A stretch of 37,504 nt of DNA from Pseudonocardia acidicola (GCF_012911935.1 NZ_JAAXLA010000069.1:1-37504), one strand, 5' to 3'; shown: positions 1-8,735, counted from the stretch's first letter. The notes: generated by a model not told the origin, from the letters alone. Made by a program: numbers and translations.

Positions 1-1294
1 GGGGCAGGGGGAGGGCGAGGCGGGCGATCAGGCCGCCGCCGTCGCGGGGCAACAGGCTCAGCTCGCCGTCCATCGCGGCGACGAGCGCCTCGACGATCCA
101 CAGGCCGAGGCCGGCGGTGCCACGGCGCTCCCCCAACGCGACGCCCTTCGCCGTCACCACGCCCTCCTGGCCCGGCGGCAACCCGGGCCCGCGGTCGCGG
201 ACTTCGGCGACCAGCCGCGCGTCGCGGTAGGCCAGGTCAAGCTCGACCGGGGCGGACCCGCTGTGCCGCGCGGCGTTCTCCACCAGGTTCGTGAGCACCC
301 GGCGCAACCGCTGCGGGTCGCAGCGCACCGCGGCCCCGGGTGGGGTCACGGCCGGCGCCCGCCGGTCGGGTTCGACGCCGGCCGCGTCGAGCACGGCGTC
401 GGCCAGCTCGGCGAGCCCGACCCGGCGCTCCCGGACCCGGCCGAGCGGACTGCCGTCCTGGACCGCGAGGTCGGCCAGGCCGTCGAGCATGTCCCGCAGG
501 TGCACAGCGTGCTCGGCGAGCAGCGCGACCGCCGCCCGCCGGGACGGCCCGGACAGCCGGTCGGCGGCCAGGTCCGTGGTGAGCGCCGTCAGCGACGCGA
601 CGGGGGTGCGGAACTCGTGCAGCACGACCCGGACGCCGTCGAGCCGGGCCTGCTGCGCGGCGAGCAGCTGGGCCCGCAGCTCCCGTTCGGACAGGAACTT
701 CTCGTGCTCGGCGTACGCCCGGGCCCGGGACACCGCCGCGGCGTGCAGCTGACGCTCCAGCATCCGGACCAGCACCCCGACCAGCACGGCGCTCGCGACG
801 AGGAACCCGGTCCACCAGGCCCCGGAAAGCAGCCGTTGCGCGAGGGGCACGCCCGGGTCCGAGCCAAGCACCGACGCGACGGTGAACCCCGCGCCCAGCC
901 CCAGCGCACCCAGCCTGCCGGGCACCACCCCGCCGCGGACCGCCGCCGCGATCGCGACGAGCGGCAGCGCCGCGACCATGATGCTGTTCGCGCCCCCGGT
1001 CCACCCGCAGGCCATCAGCAGCACCACCCCGTCCACCGCGGTGATCAGCCACGGCGGCGCCAGCCGGCGACCGCGGCGTCCCACGTCGAGCAGCACGACC
1101 GCGTAGCAGGCCGTCACGATCACCAGCACCCACGCCGCGACGAGCCGGCCCCGGGCCAGCTCCGGTCCGACGAGCAGTGCCAGCGCGACCGCCCCGACCA
1201 CGAGCAGCCGGATGATCGACGCCGTGCGCTCCTCCTCGGCCAGCCCGTCCTCGTGGCCCGGGTCGTCGGGGAACAGATCGCCGGCGGCCGTCAT
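1..1294 (-). CDS. Sensor histidine kinase, C-terminus cut by window edge
   Basis: This is a membrane two-component sensor kinase read right to left. Its C-terminal end runs off the left edge. The ATG at 1294 has GAGGAG just upstream. The first ~150 residues contain several hydrophobic segments (about residues 28-150) with no obvious extracellular sensor domain. The phosphoacceptor H-box reads HEFRTP, with His at about residue 226. A HATPase_c domain follows with an N-box (NLVENAARHSG), a G1 box (DRGPGLPPG) and a G2-like GTAGLGLWIVEAL. It diverges from the response regulator at 1346 with only 51 bp between them, so the two probably form a cognate pair sharing a control region. The stimulus is not readable from sequence. 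The alternative frame over 263-1345 on the plus strand is a shadow. Confidence 0.85.
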   Translation of the reverse strand, partial: MTAAGDLFPDDPGHEDGLAEEERTASIIRLLVVGAVALALLVGPELARGRLVAAWVLVIVTACYAVVLLDVGRRGRRLAPPWLITAVDGVVLLMACGWTGGANSIMVAALPLVAIAAAVRGGVVPGRLGALGLGAGFTVASVLGSDPGVPLAQRLLSGAWWTGFLVASAVLVGVLVRMLERQLHAAAVSRARAYAEHEKFLSERELRAQLLAAQQARLDGVRVVLHEFRTPVASLTALTTDLAADRLSGPSRRAAVALLAEHAVHLRDMLDGLADLAVQDGSPLGRVRERRVGLAELADAVLDAAGVEPDRRAPAVTPPGAAVRCDPQRLRRVLTNLVENAARHSGSAPVELDLAYRDARLVAEVRDRGPGLPPGQEGVVTAKGVALGERRGTAGLGLWIVEALVAAMDGELSLLPRDGGGLIARLALPLP

Positions 1295-1332
1295 GGGCTG
1301 CTCCTCGGTGAAGGGGGTCGGACCGACGAGAT

Positions 1333-1338
1333 TAGAGT
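1333..1338 (+). promoter_or_regulatory. -10 box for a leaderless response regulator
   Basis: TAGAGT fits the actinobacterial TANNNT -10 consensus and ends exactly 7 nt before the GTG at 1346. No Shine-Dalgarno is visible, so the transcript may start on the GTG. No clear -35 was seen. Confidence 0.45.
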
Positions 1339-1345
1339 CCGGTTC

Positions 1346-2008
1346 GTGCAGGACGGTCGGCATGTGGTGGTCATCGTGGACGACCACGCGTTGTTCGCCC
1401 AGGGCCTCGCCCTGCTGCTGGAGTCGCGGGCCGGCGACACGTTCACCGTCGCCGGGTCGGTGACGGCGGGCGAGGAGGCCGTCGCGCTGGTCGGCAGGCA
1501 CCGGGCCGACATCGCGATCGTCGATCTCGCGCTGCCCCCGCTCGGCGGGGTGGAGACCATCCGGCGGATCAAGGCCGCCTACCCGGCGACGCGGGTGCTG
1601 GCGCTGTCAGGCACCGAGGACCTGAGCCTCGCCGCCGCGGCGTTGCGCGCCGGCGCCGACGGCTACCTCGGCAAGTCGGCCGACCCGGAGGTCCTCGTCG
1701 CGCCTCTGCTGGCCATCGTGGCGGGGGTGCGGGTGCTGCGCCCCGAACTGCTCGACGCCCTGCTCTCCGCGTCCGACCGCACCGTCGACGGTCTGACCGA
1801 ACGGTTGGGGCCGCGCGAGATCGAGCTGTGGACGCTGCTCGCCCGCGGCCTGGAGACCAGCGAGATCGCCCGGCCGATGCTCGTCAGCGAACGCACCGCC
1901 AAGCGCATGATCGCGTCGTTGCTGCACAAGCTGGGTGCGGCGAACCGGATCGAGGCCGCGGCGCTCGCCGGGCGCTGCGGACTGCTCGACGACGACCGGG
2001 CCCGCTGA
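1346..2008 (+). CDS. NarL/FixJ-type response regulator with divergent HTH
   Basis: This is a two-component response regulator of about 220 residues. The receiver domain shows the acidic pair D12-D13 (VVVIVDDH), the phosphoacceptor D60 (IVDLAL), a Ser near residue 88 (LALSGTED) and the conserved K110 (YLGKSA). The C-terminal ~70 residues (from LGPREIELWTLLARG) are in the position of a LuxR-type helix-turn-helix. The usual core T-x-x-E-V-A is altered to TSEIARPMLVSERTAKRM, so the DNA-binding helix is atypical. The GTG at 1346 is chosen because everything upstream in frame is the antisense of the kinase gene and a -10 box sits 7 nt before it. A GTG at 1364 is possible but would trim the first beta strand. 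It probably partners the divergent kinase. Confidence 0.85.
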   Translation: MQDGRHVVVIVDDHALFAQGLALLLESRAGDTFTVAGSVTAGEEAVALVGRHRADIAIVDLALPPLGGVETIRRIKAAYPATRVLALSGTEDLSLAAAALRAGADGYLGKSADPEVLVAPLLAIVAGVRVLRPELLDALLSASDRTVDGLTERLGPREIELWTLLARGLETSEIARPMLVSERTAKRMIASLLHKLGAANRIEAAALAGRCGLLDDDRAR

Positions 2009-2124
2009 CCCGCGCGGGCCAAGCATGGCCCGATCGAGGTGTCGTGCCGGGCCGCCGTGGTGCGCCAGACTGCGCGTCGGCCGGGACCGGCCGATGTCGG
2101 CGCATGATCGGGAGGAGCTGCGAC

Positions 2125-2535
2125 GTGGCGGCGTTCAAGGACGAAGCAGAGGTCTACGAGTTCCTGGGCGGGGTGTTCCGCCTCGGTATGCAGGACCCGG
2201 CGCTGGTGGAGAAACTCCGCCCGTCGGGAGTGGTCCTGCGGATCACCTACTCGGACCCGGACGCCGTGATCACGGTCGACATGCCGAACGCGGAGCTGCA
2301 CACCGGGGCCGGCGAGGGCCCGGAGCCGAACGTCGAGCTGTTCATGAGCGCCGACACCGGCAACCGGTTCTGGCTGGGCAAGGTCGTACTGCCGGTGGCC
2401 CTGGCCAAGGGCCAGGTGCGCGCCAAGGGCCCGGTGGCCAAGCTGCTCAAGGTGCTGCCGCTGGCCAAGGGCCTGTTCGGCCCGTACAAGCAGAGCCTCG
2501 AGTCGGCCGGACGCGCCGACCTGCTCAACGCCTGA
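2125..2535 (+). CDS. SCP2 sterol-binding domain protein
   Basis: This is a single-domain SCP2-like protein of 136 residues, a family that binds sterols or fatty acyl chains in a hydrophobic tunnel. The central part (DAVITVDMPNAELHTG, then VELFMSADTGNRFWLGK) and the terminal amphipathic stretch LAKGQVRAKGPVAKLLKVLP are characteristic. The GTG start has GGGAGGAG about 7 nt upstream. The upstream in-frame ATG at 2104 contains that ribosome site within its coding part and is less likely. No signal peptide is present, so it is cytosolic. The ligand is unknown. The nearby AMACR-like CoA transferase and the CYP124/acyl-CoA ligase operon suggest a lipid context, which is inference. Confidence 0.75.
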   Translation: MAAFKDEAEVYEFLGGVFRLGMQDPALVEKLRPSGVVLRITYSDPDAVITVDMPNAELHTGAGEGPEPNVELFMSADTGNRFWLGKVVLPVALAKGQVRAKGPVAKLLKVLPLAKGLFGPYKQSLESAGRADLLNA

Positions 2536-2662
2536 GGTTCCACGCGCCCTCGCTCGGGACCGTTCGGCACCACCCGATGTGATGACGTGATCGGCTCCAT
2601 CCCGCCGGCCCGGCACGCCGGCCTGATACTCCAGGTCGGTGAGCCGGGTGGGCGGGGGAACG

Positions 2663-2926
2663 ATGGACGTGGTGTGGCTCGAGGTGCAGATGTGGACCCC
2701 GCTGCGCGGGCAGCTCCGCCCGTTCACCGAGGTCATCTGCGACGCCCCGGACCCGTTGCCCACGGACACGACGACCTGGCAGGACTGGGCGGCGGCGTAC
2801 CTCGACGTCGTCGCCGCCCACGACGACTGGCAGGCCGGCCGCTACCACTACAGCGCGGAGCGCCGCGACGAGGGCGGGCACACGCTGCAGGTCTTCGCCC
2901 GCGGGTACTGGGAGTGGGCTCGCTGA
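2663..2926 (+). CDS. Small conserved-looking protein, unknown function
   Basis: This 87-residue protein begins MDVVWLEVQMWTPLRGQLRP. It is acidic and rich in Trp and aromatic residues (WQDWAAAYLDVVAAHDDWQ, then YWEWAR at the end). The ATG at 2663 has GGCGGGGGAA upstream and is preferred over a GTG at 2639 that lacks a ribosome site. There is no membrane segment and no motif that I recognise. Its last 79 bases overlap the 3' end of a possible minus-strand gene (2848-3126), so at most one of the two may be real there. The protein-like composition favours this one. Confidence 0.6.
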   Translation: MDVVWLEVQMWTPLRGQLRPFTEVICDAPDPLPTDTTTWQDWAAAYLDVVAAHDDWQAGRYHYSAERRDEGGHTLQVFARGYWEWAR

Positions 2927-3126
2927 CCCCTGCCCGGCCGGAGCCACCGGCCTAGCGCGGCCAGGTCGCCGCCGACGGTGTGCCGGCGCACGGGTGCCCG
3001 CGCCGGAAGCGGTCCGGCACTGCCCGGGCGCCAGTCGGCGCCGTCCCGGCTGTCGGCGCCGTAGCGGGGTGCTGTCAGCGCCGTCCCCGCGACGAGGATC
3101 AGAACCAGCCACAGTGGCATGTCCAT
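2848..3126 (-). CDS. Possible small membrane-anchored protein
   Basis: This open frame of 92 codons begins MDMPLWLVLILVAGTALTAP, a single N-terminal hydrophobic helix, followed by YGADSRDGADWRPG and a basic, proline-rich tail. The RYGADSRDG stretch after a short anchor resembles small actinobacterial membrane proteins I have seen, but I cannot name a family. The final third overlaps the plus-strand gene ending at 2926, and the tail may be spurious. The frame belongs to a much longer minus-strand open stretch that is otherwise a shadow, so length alone is no support. Confidence 0.35.
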   Translation of the reverse strand: MDMPLWLVLILVAGTALTAPRYGADSRDGADWRPGSAGPLPARAPVRRHTVGGDLAALGRWLRPGRGQRAHSQYPRAKTCSVCPPSSRRSAL

Positions 3127-3186
3127 GACCCGATGGTGAGTAGCATTGGCTCGCTCATCCATGGCCAATTGCGGGAGAGTGGACCT

Positions 3187-4683
3187 GTGGACCGCGACGA
3201 CATCGAGCGCCGGATCAGCGCCCGGAGCTTCGCCCGGCTGCTCGGCGGCTGGCGGCCGGCCACCGGGCGGCACCTGGCCGCGGCGCTGAGCGAGCGGATC
3301 CGGCTGCTCGTGCTCGACGGCCGGCTGCCGCTGCAGACACGGGTCCCCGCCGAGCGCGAGCTGGCGGCGGCGCTCGACGTCAGCCGCACGACCGTGGCAG
3401 GCGCCTACGACGCCCTGCGCGCGGCCGGCTTCCTGCACAGCCGCCGCGGGTCGGGCAGCTGGACCCGGCTGCCCGACCCGCAGCCCGGGACGCCCGCCAC
3501 GGCGGTCGCACCGTTCTCCCCGCACACCGACGACACCCTGTTCGACCTCGCCCACGCCGCGCTGCCCGCGCCCACCGACGAGATCCGCCGGGCCGCGGCC
3601 GCGGCCCTCACCGACCTCGACGGCCACCTCGGCGGGCACGGTTACCACCTCCTCGGGCTGCCGGTGCTGCGCGCGGCCATCGCCCACCGGTTCACCGCGC
3701 GCGGACTGCCCACCACCGCCGACCAGATCCTGGTCACCGCAGGCGCCCAGCACGCGATCGCGCTGGTGCTGGGTGCACTGACCAGCCCCGGCGACCGGGT
3801 GCTCGTCGAACACCCGACCTACCCCAACGCGCTCGACGCGATCCGGGCCCGCAGCGGGCGCTGCGTCCCGGTCGCGCTCGGCCCCGAGGGTGTGTGGGAC
3901 CTGGAGCTGTTCACCGCAGCCGTGCGGGACGGCGCGCCCCGGCTCGCCTACCTCATCCCGGACTTCCAGAACCCGACCGGCGCTCTCATGGACGACGCCC
4001 ACCGCGCCGAGCTCGTCGGCCTGGCCCGGCGCACCGGCACCCCGCTGCTGGTCGACGAGACCCTCACCGAGCTGCCGCTGCCCGGGCCGGACGCGGGGCC
4101 CGGGCCGGTCGGACCGCCGCGGCCGTTCGCGGCGCACGGCGCCGAGGACTCCCCGCTCGTGCTCACCGTGGGCTCGGCCAGCAAGGTGTTCTGGGGCGGG
4201 CTGCGCATCGGCTGGATCCGCACCTCGGCCGCCATGGTCCGCCGGATCGCCGCGCTGCGTCCCGCGACCGACCTCGGCGGCGCCGTCCTCGACCAGCTCG
4301 TCACGGCCCGCCTGCTGGCCGACATCGACACGATCGGCGCGACCCGGCGCGCCGATCTCGCCGACGCGCGCGACCACCTGCTCGGCCGGCTCGCCGAGCT
4401 GTTCCCCGGCTGGCGGGCGGTGCGCCCGGCGGGCGGGCTGAGTCTGTGGCTCGATCTCGGCGCCCCCGTCTCCAGCCGGCTCGCCGGCTCCGCCCGGCGG
4501 CTGGGCGTGCTGCTCGCCGCCGGGCCGAGGTTCGGGCTGGACGGAGCGTTCGAGCGGTACCTGCGGCTGCCGTACACGCTGCGCCGGGACCGGGTGGAAC
4601 CCGCGCTGGCCGGGCTCGCGACCGCCTGGCACGGATTGGGCGCCACCGGGCCCGCCGAAGCCGAACCCGTCGCCGTGGCGTGA
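3187..4683 (+). CDS. MocR/PdxR-type GntR regulator with aminotransferase domain
   Basis: This is a transcription factor of 498 residues that fuses a GntR winged helix to a fold-type I PLP aminotransferase-like domain. The HTH lies at about residues 30-95 (LSERIRLLVLDGRLPLQTRVP and ERELAAALDVSRTTVAGAYD). The PLP domain follows, with the Schiff-base lysine in GSASKVFWGGLRIGW at about K333 and the cofactor-binding segment PDFQNPTGALM. MocR proteins usually sense PLP or an amino-containing ligand and often control vitamin B6 or transporter genes. The actinobacterial YczR subgroup is the nearest match by general look. The GTG at 3187 has GGGAG 9 nt upstream. The gene may also act on the downstream CoA transferase (63 bp away), but nothing in the sequence shows this. 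Confidence 0.85.
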   Translation: MDRDDIERRISARSFARLLGGWRPATGRHLAAALSERIRLLVLDGRLPLQTRVPAERELAAALDVSRTTVAGAYDALRAAGFLHSRRGSGSWTRLPDPQPGTPATAVAPFSPHTDDTLFDLAHAALPAPTDEIRRAAAAALTDLDGHLGGHGYHLLGLPVLRAAIAHRFTARGLPTTADQILVTAGAQHAIALVLGALTSPGDRVLVEHPTYPNALDAIRARSGRCVPVALGPEGVWDLELFTAAVRDGAPRLAYLIPDFQNPTGALMDDAHRAELVGLARRTGTPLLVDETLTELPLPGPDAGPGPVGPPRPFAAHGAEDSPLVLTVGSASKVFWGGLRIGWIRTSAAMVRRIAALRPATDLGGAVLDQLVTARLLADIDTIGATRRADLADARDHLLGRLAELFPGWRAVRPAGGLSLWLDLGAPVSSRLAGSARRLGVLLAAGPRFGLDGAFERYLRLPYTLRRDRVEPALAGLATAWHGLGATGPAEAEPVAVA

Positions 4684-4746
4684 GACGCCCGGGGCGGCAA
4701 CTGCCTGTCGTAGAGTCCGAATCAGGTCGATCAAGTGGAGGTTTGC

Positions 4747-5841
4747 GTGAGAACACGGAGCGGACCGCTCGCCGGACTGCGGGTCGTCGAGCTGGCGGGG
4801 ATCGGGCCGGGACCGCACGCCGCGATGATCCTGGCCGACCTGGGCGCCGACGTGGTCCGCGTCGACCGTCCCGGCGGTCTGCAGCTCGGCTCGCCCGACG
4901 CCGACCCGACCCTGCGCGGCCGGCGCCGGGTCGCCGCCGACCTCAAGGACCCGGCCGGCAAGGAGACCGTACTGCGCCTGGTCGAGCACGCCGACGTGCT
5001 GCTCGAGGGCTACCGGCCCGGGGTCACCGAGCGGCTGGGGGTCGGTCCGGCGGACTGCCACGCCCGCAACCCCAAGCTCGTCTACGCCCGGATGACCGGC
5101 TGGGGCCAGGAGGGTCCGCTGGCCCAGCGCGCGGGTCACGACATCAACTACATCTCGCTGACCGGCGCGCTGCACGCGATCGGCCGTGGCGGCGAGCGCC
5201 CGGTGCCGCCGCTCAACCTCGTCGGTGACTTCGGCGGTGGATCGATGCTGCTGGTCATCGGCGTGCTGGCGGCGCTGTGGGAGACGAAGAGCTCCGGGGA
5301 GGGGCAGGTCGTCGACGCGGCGATGGTCGACGGTGCCAGCGTCCTCGTGCAGATGGTGTGGTCGATGCTCGCCCAGAAGCTCTGGACCGACGAGCGCGAC
5401 GCCAACCTGCTCGACGGGCACGCCCCGTTCTACGACACCTACACCTGCTCCGACGGCAAGCATGTCGCCGTCGGAGCGATCGAGCCGCAGTTCTACGCGA
5501 AGCTGCTCGAGGGCCTGGGAATCAGCGCCGACGACCTGCCCCAGCAGTTCGACCCGCAGGGCTGGCCGACGGTGCGGGCCCGGTTCGCCGAGACCTTCGC
5601 CACCCGGACCCGCGACGAGTGGGCGGCCGCCTTCGCCGACGTCGACGCCTGCGTGACGCCGGTGCTCGCGTTCGGCGAGGTGGCCGAGCACCCGCACCTG
5701 GCCGCGCGCAACACGATCATCGCCCCCGACGGCGTACCGCAGGCCGCACCTGCGCCCCGGTTCTCCCGCACCACGACAGCGGTGCCGGAGAAGCCGCGCG
5801 AGGCCGAGGACGTCGAGTCGGTGCTCGCCGACTGGGCCTGA
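4747..5841 (+). CDS. CaiB/BaiF CoA transferase, alpha-methylacyl-CoA racemase-like
   Basis: This is a family III CoA-transferase fold enzyme of 364 residues, close to mycobacterial alpha-methylacyl-CoA racemase (Mcr/AMACR), which inverts the 2-methyl centre of branched acyl-CoAs before beta-oxidation. The catalytic pair is visible: H131 in AGHDINY and D161 in VGDFGGGSM. Their spacing is the same as His126/Asp156 of Mcr. The N-terminus GPLAGLRVVELAGIGPGPH and the CoA-binding ADVVRVDRPGG are typical, as is the length (about 360). The GTG at 4747 is set by GGAGG at 4737-4741. A TAGAGT box at 4711-4716 may be its -10. Together with the CYP124-like P450 and acyl-CoA ligase further on, it suggests methyl-branched lipid or sterol side-chain degradation. 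Confidence 0.85.
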   Translation: MRTRSGPLAGLRVVELAGIGPGPHAAMILADLGADVVRVDRPGGLQLGSPDADPTLRGRRRVAADLKDPAGKETVLRLVEHADVLLEGYRPGVTERLGVGPADCHARNPKLVYARMTGWGQEGPLAQRAGHDINYISLTGALHAIGRGGERPVPPLNLVGDFGGGSMLLVIGVLAALWETKSSGEGQVVDAAMVDGASVLVQMVWSMLAQKLWTDERDANLLDGHAPFYDTYTCSDGKHVAVGAIEPQFYAKLLEGLGISADDLPQQFDPQGWPTVRARFAETFATRTRDEWAAAFADVDACVTPVLAFGEVAEHPHLAARNTIIAPDGVPQAAPAPRFSRTTTAVPEKPREAEDVESVLADWA

Positions 5842-5867
5842 GCCCCCCGGCAACGGGCCCCGGAGAC

Positions 5868-5907
5868 GACCGCACCCCCGTCGCGGGAACACGACGGGGG
5901 TGCGGTC
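5868..5907. terminator. Two-sided hairpin terminator
   Basis: A perfect 15-bp inverted repeat (5868-5882 with 5893-5907) has a 10-nt loop and lies between the convergent CoA transferase and rplA. It probably stops both transcripts. There is no long T tract, as is usual for actinobacteria. Confidence 0.8.
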
Positions 5908-5957
5908 GGGCAGGTTCCTCCGACCGGGCTCGGGCCCAGGTGCGGCAGAGGGGTCGA

Positions 5958-6683
5958 TCAGACGCTGGGCGCCTCGTCGACGAGCAGGTTGCGGGTCCGG
6001 TTCGGGTCGACCGCGATGCCCGGACCCGTGGTGGTGGAGACCGTGATCTTCTTGATGTACCGGCCCTTGGCGGCGGACGGCTTGGCCCGCAGGATCTCGT
6101 CCAGCGCGGCGCCGTAGTTCTCCACCAGCTTCTCGGTGTCGAACGACGCCTTGCCGATCGCCATGTGCAGGTTGGCCTGCTTGTCCACCCGGAAGCTGAC
6201 CTTGCCGCCCTTGATGTCCTGGACCGCCTTCGCGACGTCCGGGGTCACGGTGCCGGTCTTGGGGTTCGGCATCAGGCCACGCGGGCCGAGGATGCGGGCG
6301 ATGCGCCCGACCTTGGCCATCTGGTCCGGGGTCGCGATGGCGGCGTCGAACTCCAGCCAGCCCCCCTGGATGCGCTCGATCAGGTCGTCGGAGCCCACGA
6401 CGTCGGCGCCGGCGGCCTCGGCGGCGGCGGCCTTGTCCGCGGTGGCGAAGACGATGACGCGGACGGTCTTGCCGGTACCGTGCGGCAGGTTCACGGTGCC
6501 GCGCACCATCTGGTCGGCCTTGCGCGGGTCGACGCCCAGGCGCATCGCGACCTCGACGGTCGCATCGATCTTGAAGTTGGCCGCGGTCTCCTTGGCCAGG
6601 GCGGCGGCCTCGAGCGGGGTGTACAGCCGCTCTCGGTCGACCAGCTCGGCGGCCTTGAGATAGTTCTTGCTGCGCTTGGTCAT
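5958..6683 (-). CDS. rplA: 50S ribosomal protein L1
   Basis: Ribosomal protein L1 (241 residues) forms the L1 stalk next to the E site and binds 23S rRNA. Recognisable stretches are MTKRSKNYLKA at the start, RIARILGPRGLMPNPKTGTV in the middle and the C-terminal GPGIAVDPN. The length is normal. The start at 6683 has GGAGG about 7 nt before it. It is the last gene of the minus-strand run tRNA-Trp, secE, nusG, rplK, rplA, 98 bp after rplK, and ends at the two-sided hairpin at 5868-5907. L1 often represses its own operon by binding the leader mRNA, but I could not identify such a site. Confidence 0.97.
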   Translation of the reverse strand: MTKRSKNYLKAAELVDRERLYTPLEAAALAKETAANFKIDATVEVAMRLGVDPRKADQMVRGTVNLPHGTGKTVRVIVFATADKAAAAEAAGADVVGSDDLIERIQGGWLEFDAAIATPDQMAKVGRIARILGPRGLMPNPKTGTVTPDVAKAVQDIKGGKVSFRVDKQANLHMAIGKASFDTEKLVENYGAALDEILRAKPSAAKGRYIKKITVSTTTGPGIAVDPNRTRNLLVDEAPSV

Positions 6684-6781
6684 TTCTGACCTCCTTCATG
6701 GTCTGCGGCCACCTGGTGGCCGCTGGTCAGGTCGTGGTGCGAGCCGCGCTCAGCTCTCCCACGCGTGCTCTCGCGCAACGC

Positions 6782-7216
6782 TCAGGGGGCGACGTTGATG
6801 CCCATCGAGCGCGCCGTGCCGGCGATGATCTTCGCGGCCTGGTCCAGGTCGTTGGCGTTGAGGTCACGCATCTTGGTCTGCGCGATCTCCCGCACCTGGT
6901 CCATGGTCACCGTGGCGACCTTCTTGCTGTGCGGCTCGCCGCTGCCCTTCTCCACGCCTGCCGCCTTGAGCAGCAGCCTCGCGGCGGGCGGGGTCTTGAG
7001 CTCGAAGGTGAACGAGCGGTCCTCGTACACCGAGATCTCGACCGGCACCACGTCGCCGCGCTGGGACTCGGTGGCGGCGTTGTAGGCCTTGCAGAACTCC
7101 ATGATGTTGACACCGTGCTGACCGAGCGCGGGGCCGACCGGCGGCGCGGGGGTCGCCGCGCCGGCCTTGATCTGGAGCTTGATGATCGCGGAGAGCTTCC
7201 GCTTCTTGGGGGGCAT
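6782..7216 (-). CDS. rplK: 50S ribosomal protein L11
   Basis: L11 (144 residues) forms the GTPase-associated centre with 23S rRNA and is needed for stringent-response activation of Rel on the ribosome. Signature parts are IKLQIKAGAATPAPPVGPAL (N-terminal domain), GQHGVNIMEFCKAYN, and the RNA-binding C-terminus with MRDLNANDLDQAAKIIAGTA. I place the start at MPPKKRKL (7216), preceded by GAGGAACGAG, rather than the in-frame codon at 7246. It lies 73 bp after nusG. Confidence 0.97.
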   Translation of the reverse strand: MPPKKRKLSAIIKLQIKAGAATPAPPVGPALGQHGVNIMEFCKAYNAATESQRGDVVPVEISVYEDRSFTFELKTPPAARLLLKAAGVEKGSGEPHSKKVATVTMDQVREIAQTKMRDLNANDLDQAAKIIAGTARSMGINVAP

Positions 7217-7289
7217 CTCGTTCCTCGTTAATCGGTACGTGCGCACCGCGGACCTGCCTGCCGCGGCGGAGAACAGTGTCGGCTTCGGG

Positions 7290-8192
7290 TCAGATCTTCG
7301 AGACCTGGCTGAAGGCCAGCTCGACCGGGGTCTCCCGGCCGAAGATGGACACCAGCACCTTCAGCTTCTGTGCGTCGACGTTGACCTCGTTGATCGTCGC
7401 CGGGAGCGTCGCGAAGGGGCCGTCCATCACGGTGACCGACTCGCCCACCTCGAAGTCGACCTCGACCGGGCTCTTGCCCGCGCTCGCGGCCGCACCGGAC
7501 TTGGCGGCGGCCTGCTTGGGCTGCTCGGTCTTCGGGAGCAGGAACTTGACCACGTCGTCGATGCTCAGCGGCGACGGGCGCGACGTGGCGCCGACGAAGC
7601 CGGTGACGCCCGGGGTGTTCCGGACCGCGCCCCACGACTGGTCGTTGAGCTCCATCCGAACCAGGATGTAGCCCGGCAGCACCTTGCGCTGGACCTGCTT
7701 GCGCTGGCCGTTCTTGATCTCGGTGACCTCTTCGGTGGGCACCTCGACCTGGAAGATGTAGTCCTCGACGTCCAGGGTCTGCACCCGGGTCTCGAGGTTG
7801 GCCTTCACCTTGTTCTCGTAGCCGGCGTAGGAGTGCACGACGTACCACTCACCCGGGGCCCGCCGCAGCGCCGCGCGCAGTTCCTCGGCCGGGTCGACCT
7901 CGGCCGCCTCGCCCTCCTGGGCGCCCTCGGCGTCACCCGCCTCGGCGGTCTCCGCAGCCCCGGCCTCGATGGTCTCGGCCGCGGCACCGGGGGTCTCGAT
8001 GTCGGACTCGTCGGTGTAGGTGTCGGACGCGGCGTCCTCGCCGTGTGCGGCTTCGACGTCCACGTCCTGCACGGACGCGTCCTCGGGCTCGGCGTCGCCG
8101 TCTTCGGTCGCGGCGTCGATGGCGGCCTCGTCGGCCTCGTTGGCCTCGAGTTCGCTGTCGGTCAGCCGCTGGCCGCCGTCTGGGGAGGTCAC
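7290..8192 (-). CDS. nusG: Transcription termination/antitermination factor NusG
   Basis: NusG (300 residues) binds RNA polymerase and links it to Rho or to the ribosome. The NGN domain starts near residue 112 (EWYVVHSYAGYENKVKANL) and contains KVLPGYILVRMEL and NTPGVTGFVG. The KOW domain near the end reads GESVTVMDGPFATLPATI and LVSIFGRETPVEL. The first ~105 residues are an acidic, Glu/Asp/Ala-rich extension typical of actinobacterial NusG. The GTG at 8192 has GGAAG upstream. A short Ala-rich insert (KQAAAKSGAAASAGK) separates the two domains. It is 46 bp downstream of secE. Confidence 0.96.
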   Translation of the reverse strand: MTSPDGGQRLTDSELEANEADEAAIDAATEDGDAEPEDASVQDVDVEAAHGEDAASDTYTDESDIETPGAAAETIEAGAAETAEAGDAEGAQEGEAAEVDPAEELRAALRRAPGEWYVVHSYAGYENKVKANLETRVQTLDVEDYIFQVEVPTEEVTEIKNGQRKQVQRKVLPGYILVRMELNDQSWGAVRNTPGVTGFVGATSRPSPLSIDDVVKFLLPKTEQPKQAAAKSGAAASAGKSPVEVDFEVGESVTVMDGPFATLPATINEVNVDAQKLKVLVSIFGRETPVELAFSQVSKI

Positions 8193-8238
8193 GTACGTCT
8201 CGCTTCCTTCGTCTGCGTCGCGCTCGATCGGCGCCCGG

Positions 8239-8577
8239 TCAGGTGCCGAACAGGAACATCACGGCCTGCCCGAACACGTAGTCCAGCAGCGCCACGAGCG
8301 CGACCATGAACGACACGAAGACCAGCACGACGATCGTGTAGGTCACCAATTCCTTGCGGGTCGGCCAGATCACCTTGCGGAGCTCGGCGACGACCTCCCG
8401 CAGGAAGCGGGCGACACGGCTCGGCAGCGACCGCCTGGCCGGACCGGCGTCCCGGACCGGCGTGGGCCGGCCCTTGGAGTCACCGGCGGGCGCCGGGGCG
8501 GCGCGCCGCCCACGACGGTCGGCTGCGGTGCTCGGGCGCTCCCGCCCGGCCCGACCCGACTCGCGCTCCTCGCTCAC
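8239..8577 (-). CDS. secE: Preprotein translocase subunit SecE
   Basis: SecE (112 residues) clamps SecY in the Sec translocon of the cell membrane. The conserved amphipathic and cytoplasmic part FLREVVAELRKVIWPTRKE is followed by one membrane helix (YTIVVLVFVSFMVALVALL), the single-helix form of actinobacteria. The N-terminal ~55 residues are basic and disordered. The GTG at 8577 has GGAGG 8 nt upstream and is preferred over the codon at 8604. It lies directly after tRNA-Trp and before nusG, the classic order. Confidence 0.93.
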   Translation of the reverse strand: MSEERESGRAGRERPSTAADRRGRRAAPAPAGDSKGRPTPVRDAGPARRSLPSRVARFLREVVAELRKVIWPTRKELVTYTIVVLVFVSFMVALVALLDYVFGQAVMFLFGT

Positions 8578-8659
8578 GCCCTGTCCTCCGCCCGCATCGA
8601 GCACGTGCTGCTCGCTGCTCGCCCACGCTCTCCGTACTTGTCTTCCGTACTTGTCACGA

Positions 8660-8735
<76 letters not shown>

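Noticed and set aside
2848..6699. Very long minus-strand open frame
   Set aside because: It is the antisense of the MocR and CoA transferase genes and then a shifted frame of rplA. Only its last 92 codons are considered as a possible small gene.
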